Positions 39,868 through 54,196 of a DNA stretch of 64,000 nucleotides are shown here, piece after piece; position 1 is the first letter of the stretch, and the number at the start of each line of letters is the position of its first letter. A program made the position numbers and the translations under genes. The stretch covers positions 1,674,001-1,738,000 of the forward strand of contig JAKNDB010000087.1 in NCBI GenBank assembly GCA_024305405.1, read 5' to 3'. The stretch comes from Dirofilaria immitis (taxonomy: Eukaryota; Nematoda; Chromadorea; Rhabditida; Onchocercidae). Below the pieces are notes generated by a model, which saw nothing but the letters and a program-made list of their open reading frames with translations, had not been told where the DNA came from and made no database searches.

Positions 39868-39884
39868 GTGTGTGTGTATGTATG

Positions 39885-39917
<33 letters not shown>

Positions 39918-39922
39918 ATGTA
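39868..39922. repeat. (TG)n microsatellite
   Basis: TGTGTGTATGTATGTATATATATG followed by an uninterrupted TG run of about 26 bases. Confidence 0.92.
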
Positions 39923-40346
39923 TCAGAATGTTTGATGATTTTTATAATTTTCCCCTATGGAATATGTTTTATCATGATATGATAAACAAAAATAAAAAAG
40001 CTAAATGAATGAATTTTAACAATTTTTTTTGAAGGAAAAAAAGTTTAATTTCTGTTTTCTATAATAATTAATTAATTTATTTATATATGTAAAATAAATT
40101 TCTATAAATATTTCATAATAATCTTTATGAAATTTGATAATAAAAGATTGAATTATTTGAGAAGAACGATCGATTATGCATTTCTATACAAATATTTGTT
40201 TATAAACAAATTAAGAATGCATGCATGATCAATTATACAATTTAGTAACTAATGCATGATTTGAGATAACACTCTAATTTCGATCAATAATTGATTAGAT
40301 GAAGAAAAAACAAAAACAATTTTATTAATTATTTGTATTGATGATT

Positions 40347-40428
40347 GAAATTGATCAAACAACCGATCATGATTGAATGAATGAATGAATGAAATTGATC
40401 AAACAACCGACCATGATTGAATGAATAA
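40347..40428. repeat. 44-bp tandem duplication, two copies
   Basis: The unit starts GAAATTGATCAAACAACCGA at 40347 and again at 40391, each followed by TCATGATTGAATGAAT-type sequence. Confidence 0.85.
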
Positions 40429-42931
40429 TTGATTGGAAAACAATTTTATAGGCTAATATAAGTTATTTATTTATTTATTTATTTATTGATAATTTTAATT
40501 ATTAAAAATTAATTTGTAAAGGTATGAAAATATGCAAAGATGTTTAGAAATAATAAATAATATAAATATGAATAAGCAAGAAATAATTTGATATGATTCA
40601 TATTTGAACTGCTATTTTGAGTTGCTCATTTAATACAAATAGATAGATGGTTGATGATGGTGATGATGATCGTTGAATATTTGCTTAGTGATCCATTTCT
40701 GAATCGATGGTAAGTGTTATTTTCCCTATGATTATATCATTCTTATTCTTCTTAATGTTTCAATTTGTTTACTTCTTTCATTCTTACTATTTTACATCCT
40801 TTCTTTTTAGTTATCATTTAAAAAAAAATAAAACCTAAGTTGATTATTTATTTTTCTTTTCTTCTACTATTTCCTTTACGTTAGCATTCATTTTTTCCTT
40901 TCATCATTTATAAAAGGTCAGTGGCAAAGGTTATAGAGGTAACTCGTAGAGTTTCCTATAATTTATGTCAAAAGTCATAAGTCAAATTGATGGTCCATAA
41001 AAAATGATTTCGTTCTCGATGTATAACTATCAACTACTAAATGCTGTCCATCATAAATAATACCACAAATCTCAATGGACCTAAATCTCATAAAAATGAG
41101 TTAGATTATTCGTTCCTAAAATCCTACATTTATTCGAGAAATCCCTATAATTTTTATTATCATATCAGTCTGAATTGTCCTATGAATGATTGTTTTACGA
41201 TACCATTTGAAATTTTTTATTCCAAAAAATTTATTTCTATTTTTGTTATGATTTCGTAGAATTTTCAATTGTTTAAAAATATATATATATATTCATTTTG
41301 TATTTTATAATTTTAATCTTTTTTTTCTGGTCACATTTGATCATTAAATTCTTAAACTATTTATTCTCGCCTATATATCCAATTAGGTTTTAACGATGCA
41401 TAGATGACAATAGCTAAGTAAATATGTTGAAAAATAAAAGAGAAAGATATTTTGAAAAGTTCAAATAAATCAAAGGATATTTTCTATTCATAATAAGTAG
41501 AACATCTGGCCAAAATATCAAAGTAATGGATAAATTGAACTTTAATGAATTCATGTCAGTCTTAGTTATTGTATTATAAATTTAAATTTACTAATAATCT
41601 AAATAAATTATGAATACCAAAGAGAAATAGCTAAAATATACAATATTCATCAAGTTATTTTTTCATAGTAATTAATATTGGAATTAAAATACAACAATTG
41701 ATGCTATTATCTATTCCTATACAATAAACATTTCATATTAAAATTGAAAATGTAATTAGCAGCAGTATCATTGCAAAACTAATTAAAAATTCATTTTGCA
41801 AATGTCTCTTTAATATGATGATATATATCAATCATTTATCGTTTATTTGTGATGTAAAAATTTATCAAATATTTTTGATCATATCAAAATTACTTTTATT
41901 CTTAACAAATTTCATTTTCTCTTCTCTTTCTTAATATAAATTTTACAAAAAAAAAAAAAAAAAAAAAACTATATAGCTGCAATACGAATTGAAGTAATAT
42001 TTTAAAATTTTGCACTTTAAAATTTTCTCTTTAAAGCTTTCAAATTTAACGTTTATCATTTAAAAATTTTTAAAATTTAAAACTTATCGATAAGAAATGT
42101 TATGTAATATAGTAATGGATGAAGAATGTAAATGTAAATAATAAAAATGAAAATATTAACATACTGCTTTAAATAATTTATTAATAGTAACATAGCTATA
42201 ATAATTAATAATAGAATTATTTAAAACTTTACGCTTCCTATTATCAATTTTCTTTTTAATTTTTTTTTTTGCAAAAATAATAGAAAAAAATTATCAGCTC
42301 ATTGAAAAATTATCAGTTCATTCATTGATAATCTTTTTTTGATAAATTTATTTTAGTTACACAAAATATCATAAAGTTTTCTTTTTCATATTTTTTAAAT
42401 TATATTATTACTTTTAGGTGTACTGTAATTTGCTTTGAAAAAAAAAACGAAGTGAATAAATAAATTCCTAACGTAGCTTATAAATTTTTAATCAACAATA
42501 AGAATCATTTATTCATCTATGAAGATTATTCTCTTTTTCTTATCATTCTCGAATAGTTTTTAATTTCTCGAATAATTTTAATTCATTTAATTAAAAAGAC
42601 CAAGTGATAATAATTAAGCTTATTGATAAAATAAAGATAATCATTTATATAACTTATCAAAATTTTTCTCAATCATACTTATCTTGACCAGAAAAACAAA
42701 AAAAAAAAAAAGAAAAGAAAACATTAAGAATTTCCTCAACTATTATCTTACCGATTTTTCTTTCTTTTTTTTTTTTGCCTTTTCTCTTATGCTATATAAT
42801 TTATTGGGAAATACTGTTTCACCATGTGTGGTCCATTCGTTTATTTCAAAGGCTATAAAATAAAATATAGTGGCGCACAAGGACAGATCATTTCAATTTT
42901 CTCTCCACCCATTTTCTACTGCTTCACTTTT

Positions 42932-43413
42932 TTTTTTTTATTCAACTTATAAACCTAAAATAGAATTATTCTTTCAATCATTTTTTCTTTAATCAATATT
43001 TTATCTATCTTGATCAATGATTAAATGTATCATAATATCATAATCATTATATATCTATGGTCGTATTTTATTGTTTAGCCGTATAACTTTAGCTTTTTAT
43101 TCAACTTATAAACCTAAAATAGAATTATTCTTTCAATCATTTTTTTCTTTTAATCAATATTTTATCTATCTTGATCAATGATTAAATGTATCATAATATC
43201 ATAATCATTATATATCTATGGTCGTATTTTATTGTTTAGCCGTATAACTTTAGCTTTTTATTCAACTTATAAACCTAAAATAGAATTATTCTTTCAATCA
43301 TTTTTTTCTTTTAATCAATATTTTATCTATCTTGATCAATGATTAAATGTATTATAATGTCATAATCATTATATATCTATGGCCGTATTTTCTTGTTTGG
43401 CCGTATAACTTTG
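42932..43413. repeat. About 160-bp tandem repeat, three copies
   Basis: Three near-identical head-to-tail copies, anchored by TTCAACTTATAAACCTAAAA at 42941, 43100 and 43261, each ending in GCCGTATAACTTTAGC-like sequence. Copies 1 and 2 are almost identical; the end of copy 3 has more changes (TTGGCCGTATAACTTTGGCC). Their closeness implies recent amplification. A satellite-like unit with no coding content. Confidence 0.93.
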
Positions 43414-43778
43414 GCCATCATTTTTAAATATGTAAAAAATATTCATTTGAATGTATTCCTTCATAATTTACATCATATGTTAAGTATTTATTTGAAAAAT
43501 TTTTAATTTAAAAATATTTGATAAATTGAAAATAATAATCAATTTTCTGTTACTTTATGAAACTTCTGATATATTAAACTTGCAAAAATATTTCATAAGG
43601 TTGATGAAGATTTTGAATTTTTAAAAACGATAAACTTTTTAATTTTTAGGATTCCATTTTTCTTTCTAAACAACTAATAATAATAAGTAGAATCTTTTAA
43701 TCATCAAAAAAAAAAACTACAATGGAAAAATATTTTGCCATAATAAATATTACATGTTTAATTTTAGATGTATTTTAA

Positions 43779-43848
43779 TAGAAGCCAAAAGTTCAATAAA
43801 ATTAAGTGCCTTAGTAGAAGCCAAAAGTTCAATAAAATTAAGTGCCTA
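43779..43848. repeat. 36-bp tandem duplication, two copies
   Basis: TAGAAGCCAAAAGTTCAATA and following bases occur at 43779 and again at 43815, essentially identical over about 34 bases. Confidence 0.9.
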
Positions 43849-45902
43849 GTAATAATACATACATATTTTTATGTTTAATCAAAAACAAAAAAAAACCAAC
43901 TTATCAACCGTTTAAAACAATGTTATGCTTCTTTGCTGTTTCAATTGACAGATTCTGAAGGATCATTTTATCATTCTAATTATGAGAATTCAAAAATATG
44001 ATTCTATTTGCTTTCTTTTTTCTTTCTTTTTTTTTGCAATCCGTTTTCAATAAAAGACAAAAATTCATCCATCCGAATCAAATACAATCAACAATCGTCA
44101 ACGGCGAAACATTGATGGCCTTTCCTTCTTCATCCAATCATATCATTACTTTTTCTGCTTCTTTTACGACCTTAAATATCGTATGCCAAACTATCAAATA
44201 TCGAATCCTTCATCCTTTCCTCTCTCTTTTTTCTATTTTTTTTTTTGATTTTCCCATTCCTTTCCTTAATTTGTATTTTTTTTCTTGTAAATATAAAAAT
44301 TAGAAATCATAAAATTTTTATTTTTAATTATTCCTGAAAGTATGGGAAGAAGTTCGATGACATAGTAATAAAATTTTGATTAGTCGATTTTCTATTTTCC
44401 CTGAAACTTAAATATATATATTTATCGAGAAAAAAAAACAAATATTTCTTCTCATTTATAACTTCTTCGATAGTTTTATAGTTTTATTTTATTTTTTTTC
44501 CTTTTCAAAAAGGTGAGAAAACGATATCCTACTTTTTTCTCTCTCTGTCTCTCTCTCTCTCCTCTCTCTCTTTTTTCTTCTTCTTTTGAGACGAAGAAAT
44601 GGATAGATAATGTACGGATTGAGAATAAAAATTTGTTTAGAAGGTTTGGAAAGTTGTTATCTCAAAAAAATTTTTTTTCTTTTTATGCAAAGTCGTAAAT
44701 TTTTTCATCAAAGAAAATGCCCGCATCCCGGAAATAATTTACGAGCTGGCAGCGTTTTCTATTTTACGCTATCCTTTAACGAAATTGCAAAATTTCTTCC
44801 AAATACTTGCATAATGGAAAAAACGAAGAAATGGAATTCTTTCTAATTCAACAATTTCACAATTTATGAATTCATAAAATTTCTAATTCTCCATTGATCA
44901 ACAACATTTCATCGGAATGGTATGAATATTAATTAAATAAATAATTGTAAGTTTAAAATCAATACTGATATAATTTATTTTGAATAAATTATGAAATAAT
45001 AAATGGATATAGTCAAAATTTTTAGATAACAGCAAGAAAAAATGAAATATTATAAGTTTTATAAGAGAAAAGAAAAAGAGAAATGCTCCAAAAAATTTAA
45101 TATTCTCATTGATAATTTTTAGTTTATATTTGAAATAATTTTTTTATCTTCCACAAAAATTTCGATATAATTTCAAAGATTTATAATTTAGAATGAATTT
45201 TATATTTCTTTTTTTTGGCATATTTTATATTCAATCAGAAATTTTGCATATTTAAAAGATTTTCGTAGTAACTTTAACAATTTTTTAAAAAATTTTCTAA
45301 TTTATGAAAGTTTCAAAAATTTGCATAAATTTTAAATTTCAATATAAACATATTGTTAAGTTTACTAAATGAAATATGGTAAATAAGAAATTACGATTAA
45401 TTTGAAAATATTTGAAGAATTTATTAAAATTAAAATAATGTGGGAAATAATTTGTTGCATTAGCAATTCTTATCTTTTAAAATATGAATGTTGTATTTCT
45501 ATTATTCTGGCTAGGCACTTTTTGTTAAAAATAAAATAAACTTGAAGTTTATTTTAGTTAGCCTAGTTGAAGATTGTATTTAATAGCTTGTTTATATTCA
45601 GCAATTTAGGCATTATTTAAAATTTAGTTATGCGTTATGATAATTTTTGAACTTATCCAAAATCAATTCATAAATCTTTTCATCTAAGTTTGTTTATTTT
45701 CTTCTTTTTTTTTCATTTAAATATATTGTTGAATGTAATAAATAATACATGTTATTTTGCTTTTTCTTTTTTCTTATTAAAAAGAAGAAAGGAAAATTTC
45801 TTTCTTTTTTTTTAAATATTATTGGTAGATGAAATGAATATATCATATCTATAAAATATCACTTCGAAGAGAAAATTTATTAGAAATAATAATAACTTTC
45901 CA

Positions 45903-45941
45903 TATGTATGTATATATATATATATATATATTATATACCAA
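45903..45941. repeat. (TA)n microsatellite
   Basis: ATGTATGTATATATATATATAT-type dinucleotide tract of about 39 bases. Confidence 0.88.
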
Positions 45942-46100
45942 AAACTATTCTCTTCCATTTTGCATATTTTACTTTTTTGTTAAAACTTTTTTTTTTTTAA
46001 AAAATAATATTGGCTTGCTTTGTTAAATTGCTTTCAATATAACAAAGCTTTCAAGTGATCGATGTTAGTTAATATTATTCATATTTTTGTTATTATTTTT

Positions 46101-46400
46101 CCTTATTGCTGTCATTCATCTTAAAAAATTTAGAATTATTATAGCAATCAGGTAACATATATATATTATTTAATAACTTTTAAATAATAATAAACTTTTT
46201 TTCTAACCTGAAATTCTAATAGGATTCAAATTTTAGACTTATATTTTCCTTACTTACTGCTATATTCATCCTAAAAATTTAGAATTATTATAGCAATCAT
46301 ATGTATATATTTATATATATAGATTATTTAATAACTTTTAGATAATAATAAACTTTTTTTTCTAACCTGAAATTCTAATAGGATTCAAATTTTAGATTTC
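46101..46400. repeat. About 150-bp tandem duplication
   Basis: Two copies, anchored by TTTAGAATTATTATAGCAAT (about 46129 and 46278), followed by TATATA, ATTATTTAATAACTTTT, AACTTTTTTTCTAACCTGAA and TAGGATTCAAATTTTAGA in the same order. They differ mainly in the length of the TATA tract. Confidence 0.88.
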
Positions 46401-48128
46401 TTACAGAATCATCTCAAATGCTTTAATATTGTTATTAGAATGAAAAATTGCCTTTAATACTGCTTTTCTTTTTTTTTTAAAAAAAACTGATATATAATAT
46501 ATTATGAATAGTTAACGATTATTTAAAATTTTAAAATTTATTTTATTGTTTTCTAATGTATTTAGTAAAATATTAATATATAAGTTTGAAAAAATGCTGG
46601 AAAAAACTTTTTTACAAAAAAAATATACCGCTTTTAAGGTATTGGTTAATTAAAGGTGTGATAGCATAAATCAAATGAGCCATAACTTTTGTGTAACATT
46701 GAAGGTCATTAAGTATCATTGAAATAAAATTCAAATTAATACCTTCTCATTTTCTTTATATTTGATTATTTAAATTTCTATCGCTAAATTTCTTCTTATT
46801 TATCCTTCGATTCTCTCTTTTATCATCATATTTTTGATTATATTAAATTTATCAATTTTTGGTGATAAAATTTAAAAGGAATGATATGTTGAAATTATCA
46901 TAGTAATACTTTATGGGTTAGCATTTTTGAAATTTAAATTTAAATAAATCATCCTTTCTTCATATGCTCTTAATCCATTCCAATATAAAATTTTTTAATT
47001 TACTAAAAATTTTATTATACTTTGAAAACATCTGTCTTTTTATTTAATTTCATTTTGAAAACAATATGAATATTTTCAATCAACATTTCCTGATATAAAC
47101 ATTAAATGATCAATAATTGATTTTATTCGAAATTTAATCAGACAAAACTTTTGCATTTGTTTATATTTGTTCGTTATATGATGATTTTTTTTTGAATTTG
47201 TTTACACATCTACTTGAAGATTTGAAATTTTAAAAATTTAAAGATTGTAATTGAATCTTAACATTTATATTATTATCAATCGAATAAGATCTAAAATTAT
47301 AAAAATTAAATTGTCAAATTATTCTGCAAACCAAACTATTGAAGATGATATGTAAGTATATCTAAATAATTCTCATATGTGAAGAAATTGATTAAAAAGA
47401 AAAGTTAATTTAAAAATAATCGAGTGAAATTTTAGTCGAAGTTCGATATGATTTTAGCAGATCTAAATCCAGAACTTAATTACTTACAAAATTTTATACC
47501 TATAATGTGTTCCAATAACTATGATAAGCTGTTTTAATAATTATGATGAGCTATTTTACTAACTATGATAAGCTGCTAAATTTGCTAACTATGAAATATA
47601 AATTGTGCAACTTGATAATATTCACTTTAGCAGAAATAAAAAGAAAATAAAAGTTTGAGAAAGTAGATTTGTTCGAGACTGTGCTTCAAAAATATGCACA
47701 ATATTCGATAATGTAATCATCAAGTTTTAGTTCATCAATTTTTTTTTATATTTGCAAGATTGAAGTATATTTTTCATTGTTTACTTAAAAATTAATTTAT
47801 AACAATGAAATACTTATAATTTTATAAATTATTAAATTCTTGACTTATCATCAATCATTCTATCATTAATTGATATAACTGATATAAAGAAATCAATAAA
47901 TACATCGTAATTTTAAGCTTTTATAAAATTTTAATTATTTTTATTAGAAATTTACATTTAATATTTCTTTAAGAAAAATAAATTGAATTTATTTTTCATT
48001 GAAATCTATTCATTTTATTATTAAAATAATTTTTAATATTACTAATTGAATTGAAATGAATTAACGAATATCATCAACTCATTTAACAATCATTGAGAAT
48101 ATTTGAACAAACATTTAAAAAATAAACA

Positions 48129-48190
48129 AAGAGAGAGGGAGAGAGAAAGAAAGAAAAAGGGAGAGAGGGTTGAAAAAAGAGAGAGAGATC
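48129..48190. repeat. (GA)-rich purine tract
   Basis: Imperfect GAGAGAGGGAGAGAGAAAG-type run. It produces a spurious Arg/Glu/Lys open frame on the plus strand. Confidence 0.85.
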
Positions 48191-50572
48191 TCATTACATC
48201 ACAATGGTTGAACACTTATAAAGTCGGCAAATATAAGGATCAATTGGAAATGATGGTCTGTACAAAGAGAAGGCAAATTTCATTAAAAAAAAAAATTTCA
48301 ATCTATTTTTCTCAGAGCAACAACCTTCTCAACTGCATTCTTTTACAATTTCGTTACGATTTTCTTCCCATATTCCAATTTTTTTCGTATTACAGTAGTT
48401 CGGAATACTGTAAAATACAGTTATTCGGTACTACTGGATACTATCTATAATTGATAATATCGTTGTACAGAAGTAATAGAATTATTGTATAGATTATGTA
48501 TGTAGTTTAATGTCATAGAAATAAAAATATTGATAGATTGTACAATTGAATGGTTTTTCATTTTTATCCTTCGTCTTGCTACAGTAAGTCTATTCATCAT
48601 AAGTATATCAAAAATTTTTTATTCCAAGGTTATTATTAATCAGATAATCACTGTTGCATAATTGTCATCATCGTTACAGTAATCATAATGTCAACATAGT
48701 CAAAGATGGATTCTTTTTTTTTCTTCCTCAAAGATTTGTCGAAGAGGAGGTTGAACCATTTATTTAGAACGATAATCTGGACAGATTGTAATTGTATATT
48801 ATTACTATTTTGATGTGCCTGATAGTTGGTTGGCTGGTTGATAAACGATGAGATTTTTATTAAATGATTTTAAACAGTTTTGATCAATATAAATCCTTAT
48901 TTGCATTATAGACAAAAAATCTTAATGATCTGCTGGATAATACCAATTGATTGTATGATCCGACGAAAAGATGAATGGTAAGTGTGTATTCAATTAAAGT
49001 AATTAAGACTTAAGCGTATATTCAATTTAATTAATTAAAGTTTCAATATTTGCAATGATTATAATAATGATAAGCAATGATTTGAATATCTGAAAATCCA
49101 TCAAAAAATATTTTGTAATAGCATGAAGTTTGTTTATTCCTATACTACTTATATTGATAGTGATGATATAATCATCTAACTTATACTATTACAATTGCTT
49201 TCATCGATATTCAAAAAATATCACTCATTTATTTTGAATAACGTTACGAATTTCATACAATTTGAAATAGGTAAGTTATTTTCTATTTTTTTATTTATTT
49301 CAGTGAAAGTCTCGATATTAACTTGTTATGGAAAGATCAATCGTCTATTTAATTTTAAGGTAATCAAAATTGAAGTATATTAAATGACGTTTATTACCGT
49401 TTAATATCAGAACTCAAACAACGCCATCATTTGAAATGTCATTGAGAAAGTGAATTTTTAATAATATCAAAAACAATTCTTGAAGATCAACGGTAATCTC
49501 GTTGATTCCATTAATTAGTATGATATTGAATTTATTTGCTTATCTAATATTTTAAATCCCGATTATACTATCATTCATGTATAAACTGCTACCAGATCTA
49601 TGATATGATGAAGCATCGTTATTATCACCTTTAATTATCACTGTTTATTATTCATGGTACGTGTTGCAATAATTATCATAATCTGATGATTATTTTTATA
49701 ATTATTATGATTTGGAAAAAATGGAACACTTCATGCGATTTTATCCATTAATTTTATTTTGTTCAGAATAATATTTTTTGTCAGGAAAGATATCCTACAA
49801 TCCTTGTGAATAGAATTACCGTATTCCCGCTTTTTGTTAATCTTATCATTTATTAGTATTATTTCAAATTTAAGCTCATATTCGTTATAAACTTTTAAAA
49901 TTAAATAAATATTGGATTTGTAAGTGAAAGATATTTTGAAAATACTAAATTATTGAGGAAAAGAAATTCAATTATAATCAATTTTTGTGATTTTAGTGAA
50001 GATCACAAGAATGAATTATAATTCAATTTTTTTAATTTAATATCAATTTTAAAAGTAAGTTATAAAGAAGCATAGAGTTGAGGTAAAAATTTCAAAAATA
50101 ATGATTATACAAACGAAATGTAATAAAAGAAAACTTGGCTTATGATAACAATTGATAAGCTAATATAGGCTACATTTGTTGCCATTCATTTTACAACACT
50201 GTTTTGCATAAAATTAAATAAAACTATATATAAGTAAGTGAATATGAGTAGCAACTGCTAGATAATTAATTTTATAAAAATAAGTAAATCATACAAATAA
50301 ATTCTCGACCATTGAACTTTTTATCTTTGCGTTATTTTCAATATCTGTTTTCTAGGGATTATTAAATCATCCTACATTCAGACTCCATTTTATTGTCTCT
50401 ATTTTTTCTAGTTTAAACTAATTTCAGTTCCAAAATAAGTTCAAATACTGAATTACTAGTTCTAATCTCACGCTGACATTACTTTTATTCAAAGAATTAA
50501 TTTTGCTACTCATTCTTTTTGAAATCTTCTACAAAATTGTAATAATTTTGAAATTCTCCATATTTCAGGTTT

Positions 50573-50874
50573 CAGTTGACATTTCGGAAAATCAAAAAAA
50601 GGAGATAAAGAAGGAACTATTGATTCTGGAATCAAGAATCCATACCAATACTTCCCTTTTTCCAATGAGCCTGTTCTTCTACCCTGTGGTACCGAGCTGT
50701 GTCTGAGTGTAAGCAAACACAATCGGTCACTGGGTAAATGACCTCGCTCTGATCTTAATTTCATTTACCAGGAATAATTATGAAATATGATTTCATACTT
50801 GTTGCTAGTTATGTTTGCTGTACCTATCAATTTCATGAAGTTTATCACCGTAAACCCTGAAGCACCACAGGATG
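50573..50874 (+). CDS. Candidate orphan exons, unidentified
   Basis: After two possible acceptors (ATTTCAG, GTTTCAG), the plus strand reads a protein-like frame, GDKEGTIDSGIKNPYQYFPF then SNEPVLLPCGTELCLS, up to a good donor GTAAGC near 50707. After CCAG near 50771, a second piece reads KYDFILVASYVCCTYQFHEV then YHRKP and stop, but its phase does not match the first without an indel. Base composition is clearly higher in GC than the desert on either side. I do not recognise the protein. No upstream exon was found in the gene desert. Confidence 0.4.
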
Positions 50875-52002
50875 CATGGTTTTCCTTACTTCACTCACAC
50901 AGTGGATAATTTTTCAAAAAGTGAAGAACATATACTTAAAGATGACATTTCGAATCAAACAATTTTCTGGAAGCAAAATGGAAATTTAAATGTAAATATA
51001 TCAGTATAATTAATAAATAAGTGCCTTGCAGGTAAGACTGAAAATGGTATCTCTATGAAGGAACGCCTAAAAATAGTAAAAATTGCAACAACAAAACATT
51101 TTGAATTCATTATTTCTTCCCTTCTTGCCTTTGATTCATCTTTTATATAACAAAGGCATAAAAATATTATAAATTCTTATATGAAAGGTAATAAAAATAC
51201 ACAATAAGCTATATTGTGAAGTAAATAATTTTTTTTTTTTATTATACTAAAAAGAAAATCTAAAAATCATCAAATTTCAGCAGGAAAATATTAAAGCAAT
51301 ATGAAAAAATAAAATAAAAAGAGTCTAAATAAGGGATTGATTAATAATAAATGCGACATAAAAGAATAAAACTGAATTTCTTACAACAACGATATATCGA
51401 ATGAAAAAGATTGTTATAAATACAAATAGAAAATCAATAGAAAAATTTTCATAGATTTTTAATATTACATATGCATAATGAATTGAATGTATGAAACAAT
51501 ATCACACAATTAAAAAAAATTGAAATAATTGATACAGTTAGAAATAAATCTATTTCTGATTTCAATGATTTTAAAAAATATTCGTGCTCAACCACTCCGC
51601 TATTCTAATAATTCTGCTTTGTAATTTAGCAAATTGAGAGAGAATTTTAAATTTATGCTTTTATATGAATTCAACATCCTTTAAAAAAACTCTATGTTTA
51701 GTAAGGGAAGAATATTATGAAATATTATGACTTGAGAAGACTCAATTTTAAAAACAGCAAATTCTGCCAAAATGTACGGTACTTTGAACAATGCAGGAAG
51801 ATCAAAAAATATTTGGACTACAGAGCATCTATTAGACAAAAGAAAAACGGAGCAAATACAAAGAAATAGTCTCACTTCTAACTGCATTTGTATTGAGCAT
51901 CTGAACGATTCTTTTGTTTAGAACTAACTATCGGTTCAAAACGTTAAAATAAAAAAATCATGTCAAAATATAAAAGGAAAACTTAAAAATAAGCAGATGT
52001 TG
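50875..52002. other. Spacer 3' of hydroxypyruvate isomerase gene
   Basis: AT-rich sequence. A 68-codon minus-strand open frame near 51681-51887 has no splice context or family resemblance. Contains the 3'UTR of the next gene. Confidence 0.5.
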
Positions 52003-54196
52003 TCAGAATGTAAGTCCATATCGATAAACCCATTGGAGGTACTGATTATCGGATCCACTATTTAGATATTCACAACCAACATCCCAATCGCCAAATTTCT
52101 TTAGTGTATTAAATATGTAACTATAATTTATTTCGCCATCTGTATCTGGTTCATGACGACTTGGCACTTGGGCTACTTGAACATGCCCTGAAATTTGATA
52201 ATTATTAAATTTATGAAGTAGAAAACAGTAGATAAGGTTCAATTTTAAATAATAAAAATTATTATCCTTCACGTATCTCTCCTTCTCTTTTGCGCTTGCT
52301 TATTTCCTGTATACGACAGGTTGAACTTCAAAAAAGGAAAAATGAATTTAACAAAAAAGAAAAAACTATTTAGTGTACGCAGTATTGTACAATAAAATGA
52401 ATTTAGATAAAAATAGCGCTATCAGAGAATTCATTTTCTAGTAAAAAGCAAACATGATAACAATGGCAATAATAATTTCAGGAATGTAAGTCAAATCCAG
52501 AGTTAACTTACCTATAAAAGGAGCCAGTTTTTCAATAGTAGTGGTGAGCTTCCCACAAATCTGCTGAGCATGAAAGAAATCCTGCAAACAGATGCTTATT
52601 TAAACAGAAAAACTGTTGAAAAAATAAAAGTTTGAAATGCAAATTCATAAAAACTTTTAAAATAGCAAATTCATAACAAACTATACTTCAAAAGGTGCAG
52701 TACTCACCAACATGATCTTTAAGTTCGGTTCATTGACTTCATTCAATACTTGTAGAGCTGCAGTACTTTTTTTCATTTTTTGCTTAGAAATTAATCTGTA
52801 GCATTGAAATCCTTCTAATTTTATATTATTATTACAGCTAAAATGTTAATAATAAATAAAAATGGAAAGCAAATACTCAGAAGCATTAAGTAGATTAGCA
52901 CCTTTCGAATAAGAATTCATGAAATAGCCAGGAACAGCAGCTTCACAAATCGGTTCAATAAGACAAATTATTGATTCCTGAAAGAAATTATCCCTAATAT
53001 ATCCATGAAAATAATATGAAACCAAACGATATTTGATTATTGTTATAAAAACTTCAAATAAAAATTTCTACGAAAAAACTAATCTGCTATTCAAAATAGC
53101 TTAAATTCATAATTTTGAAATATTCCAAATTCTTGCCAACAGGTTTTCATAAATAAGAAAATAAGTGCTATAAACTGCTGTATTTTTAACCTTTCCAAAT
53201 TGCTGACAAGCCAAACGAATATTTCCAACGTAAACTTCATAATTCTTATCTGTTTGTTCAGCTATACCGGCCATCACATGAACCTAAATTGAAAATGAAA
53301 AAGACAAAAATTGAAGAAAATTTTATGATGAAATTTACGATAACTTTAAGCATAGGATGAAACCTTCTGCAAATTCAGCTTCTTAGCATACTGAATTGCA
53401 ATATTTAAAGATTCGATATAGTTGGATTTTTGCTCTGGAAGAGCTGCAAGACCACGAAAACCTTTAGACCAATTGCCTGTAACAATTTTTAAGAAAGAAA
53501 CATATTTGGGAAGACCAAAATGAATTATAAGCAGTAAACATCGGAAATAAAATAATAAATAAAAACAGCAAAGAACTGATCCAAAGTCTATCGCAATATC
53601 CAAAACATTCAAGTAGAGCAAAACGTTAAACGAAGAGAAGAAGAAAGAAAAATTTTACAAGATTAGTTTAGAAAAAAAATCTAATGGATACCTGCGGGTG
53701 CATTGATAAGAATATGCTTGAGGTGATGATGTTCGGCTTGTTGTAGCAATTCCTCCGCTGGACATCCGTATGGCAGTGATACTTCAACAAGTTGAAATCC
53801 AAGTTCAGCTACTTTTCCATATCTTCATGTATTGTTCTGGATAATTATCGAAAGCGGATAATTTTAATACAACTTCCCAGTCAAAGTTAAGTTTACTGAT
53901 TATGAATTTGCACAATTTTTCGTCACTTTTTTGCTATCGCCAGATAGTCTGCTGTTCAACTTAATGCTTAATGCTGAAGCGATGATTCTCGAATAAATAA
54001 ATTTATTATTTCAAATATGCACTAATTACTGTATATATCATTAAAGAAATTTAAAATATAGACATAAGCTCAAATTGATGCATTACATAGAGATGCGAAT
54101 GAAGCAAAAAAAAATATTATTAAAATGAAATAATTAATACTTTTGTAGCAAATCCATTTCAGGAAACATCATCGTCAAATTTGCAGCTATGCGCAT
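52003..54196 (-). CDS. Hydroxypyruvate isomerase
   Basis: Cytosolic TIM-barrel enzyme of the xylose-isomerase-like superfamily that interconverts hydroxypyruvate and tartronate semialdehyde. Eight minus-strand exons, all in perfect phase: 54141-54196, 53692-53822, 53364-53476, 53191-53283, 52902-52977, 52708-52757, 52512-52581 and 52003-52187, giving 257 residues, close to the usual 260-270. Landmarks in order: MRIAANLTMMFPEMDLLQKY, AELGFQLVEVSLPYGCPAEE, LKHILINAPAGNWSKGFRGL, VHVMAGIAEQ, EPICEAAVPGYFMNSYSK, NLKIMLDFFHAQQICGKLTT, GHVQVAQVPSRHEPDTDGEI, and FGDWDVGCEYLNSG near the end. Metal- and substrate-binding Glu, Asp, His and Arg positions (EP, DFFHAQ, QVPSRHEPD, GCEY) are present. No frame break, unlike several neighbours. 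Confidence 0.94.

Larger units (their letters stand above)
36014..50560. other. Gene desert of about 14.5 kb with tandem repeats
   Basis: Very AT-rich, full of homopolymer runs and simple repeats. Open frames here are short and low-complexity. A few sequences look like isolated exons next to strong donors (for example 48912-48979: KILMICWIIPIDCMIRRKDE then W at GTAAGTG) but have no partner exons. The stretch could be a long intron or true intergenic DNA. The repeats are listed separately. Confidence 0.55.

Noticed and set aside
44513..44846. Plus-strand open frames after a CT-rich tract
   Set aside because: Low-complexity start, no splice context, and frame content consistent with chance.
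48103..48450. 115-codon plus-strand open frame starting with an Arg/Glu/Lys run
   Set aside because: The start is a GA simple repeat and the remainder shows no conserved features or splice signals.
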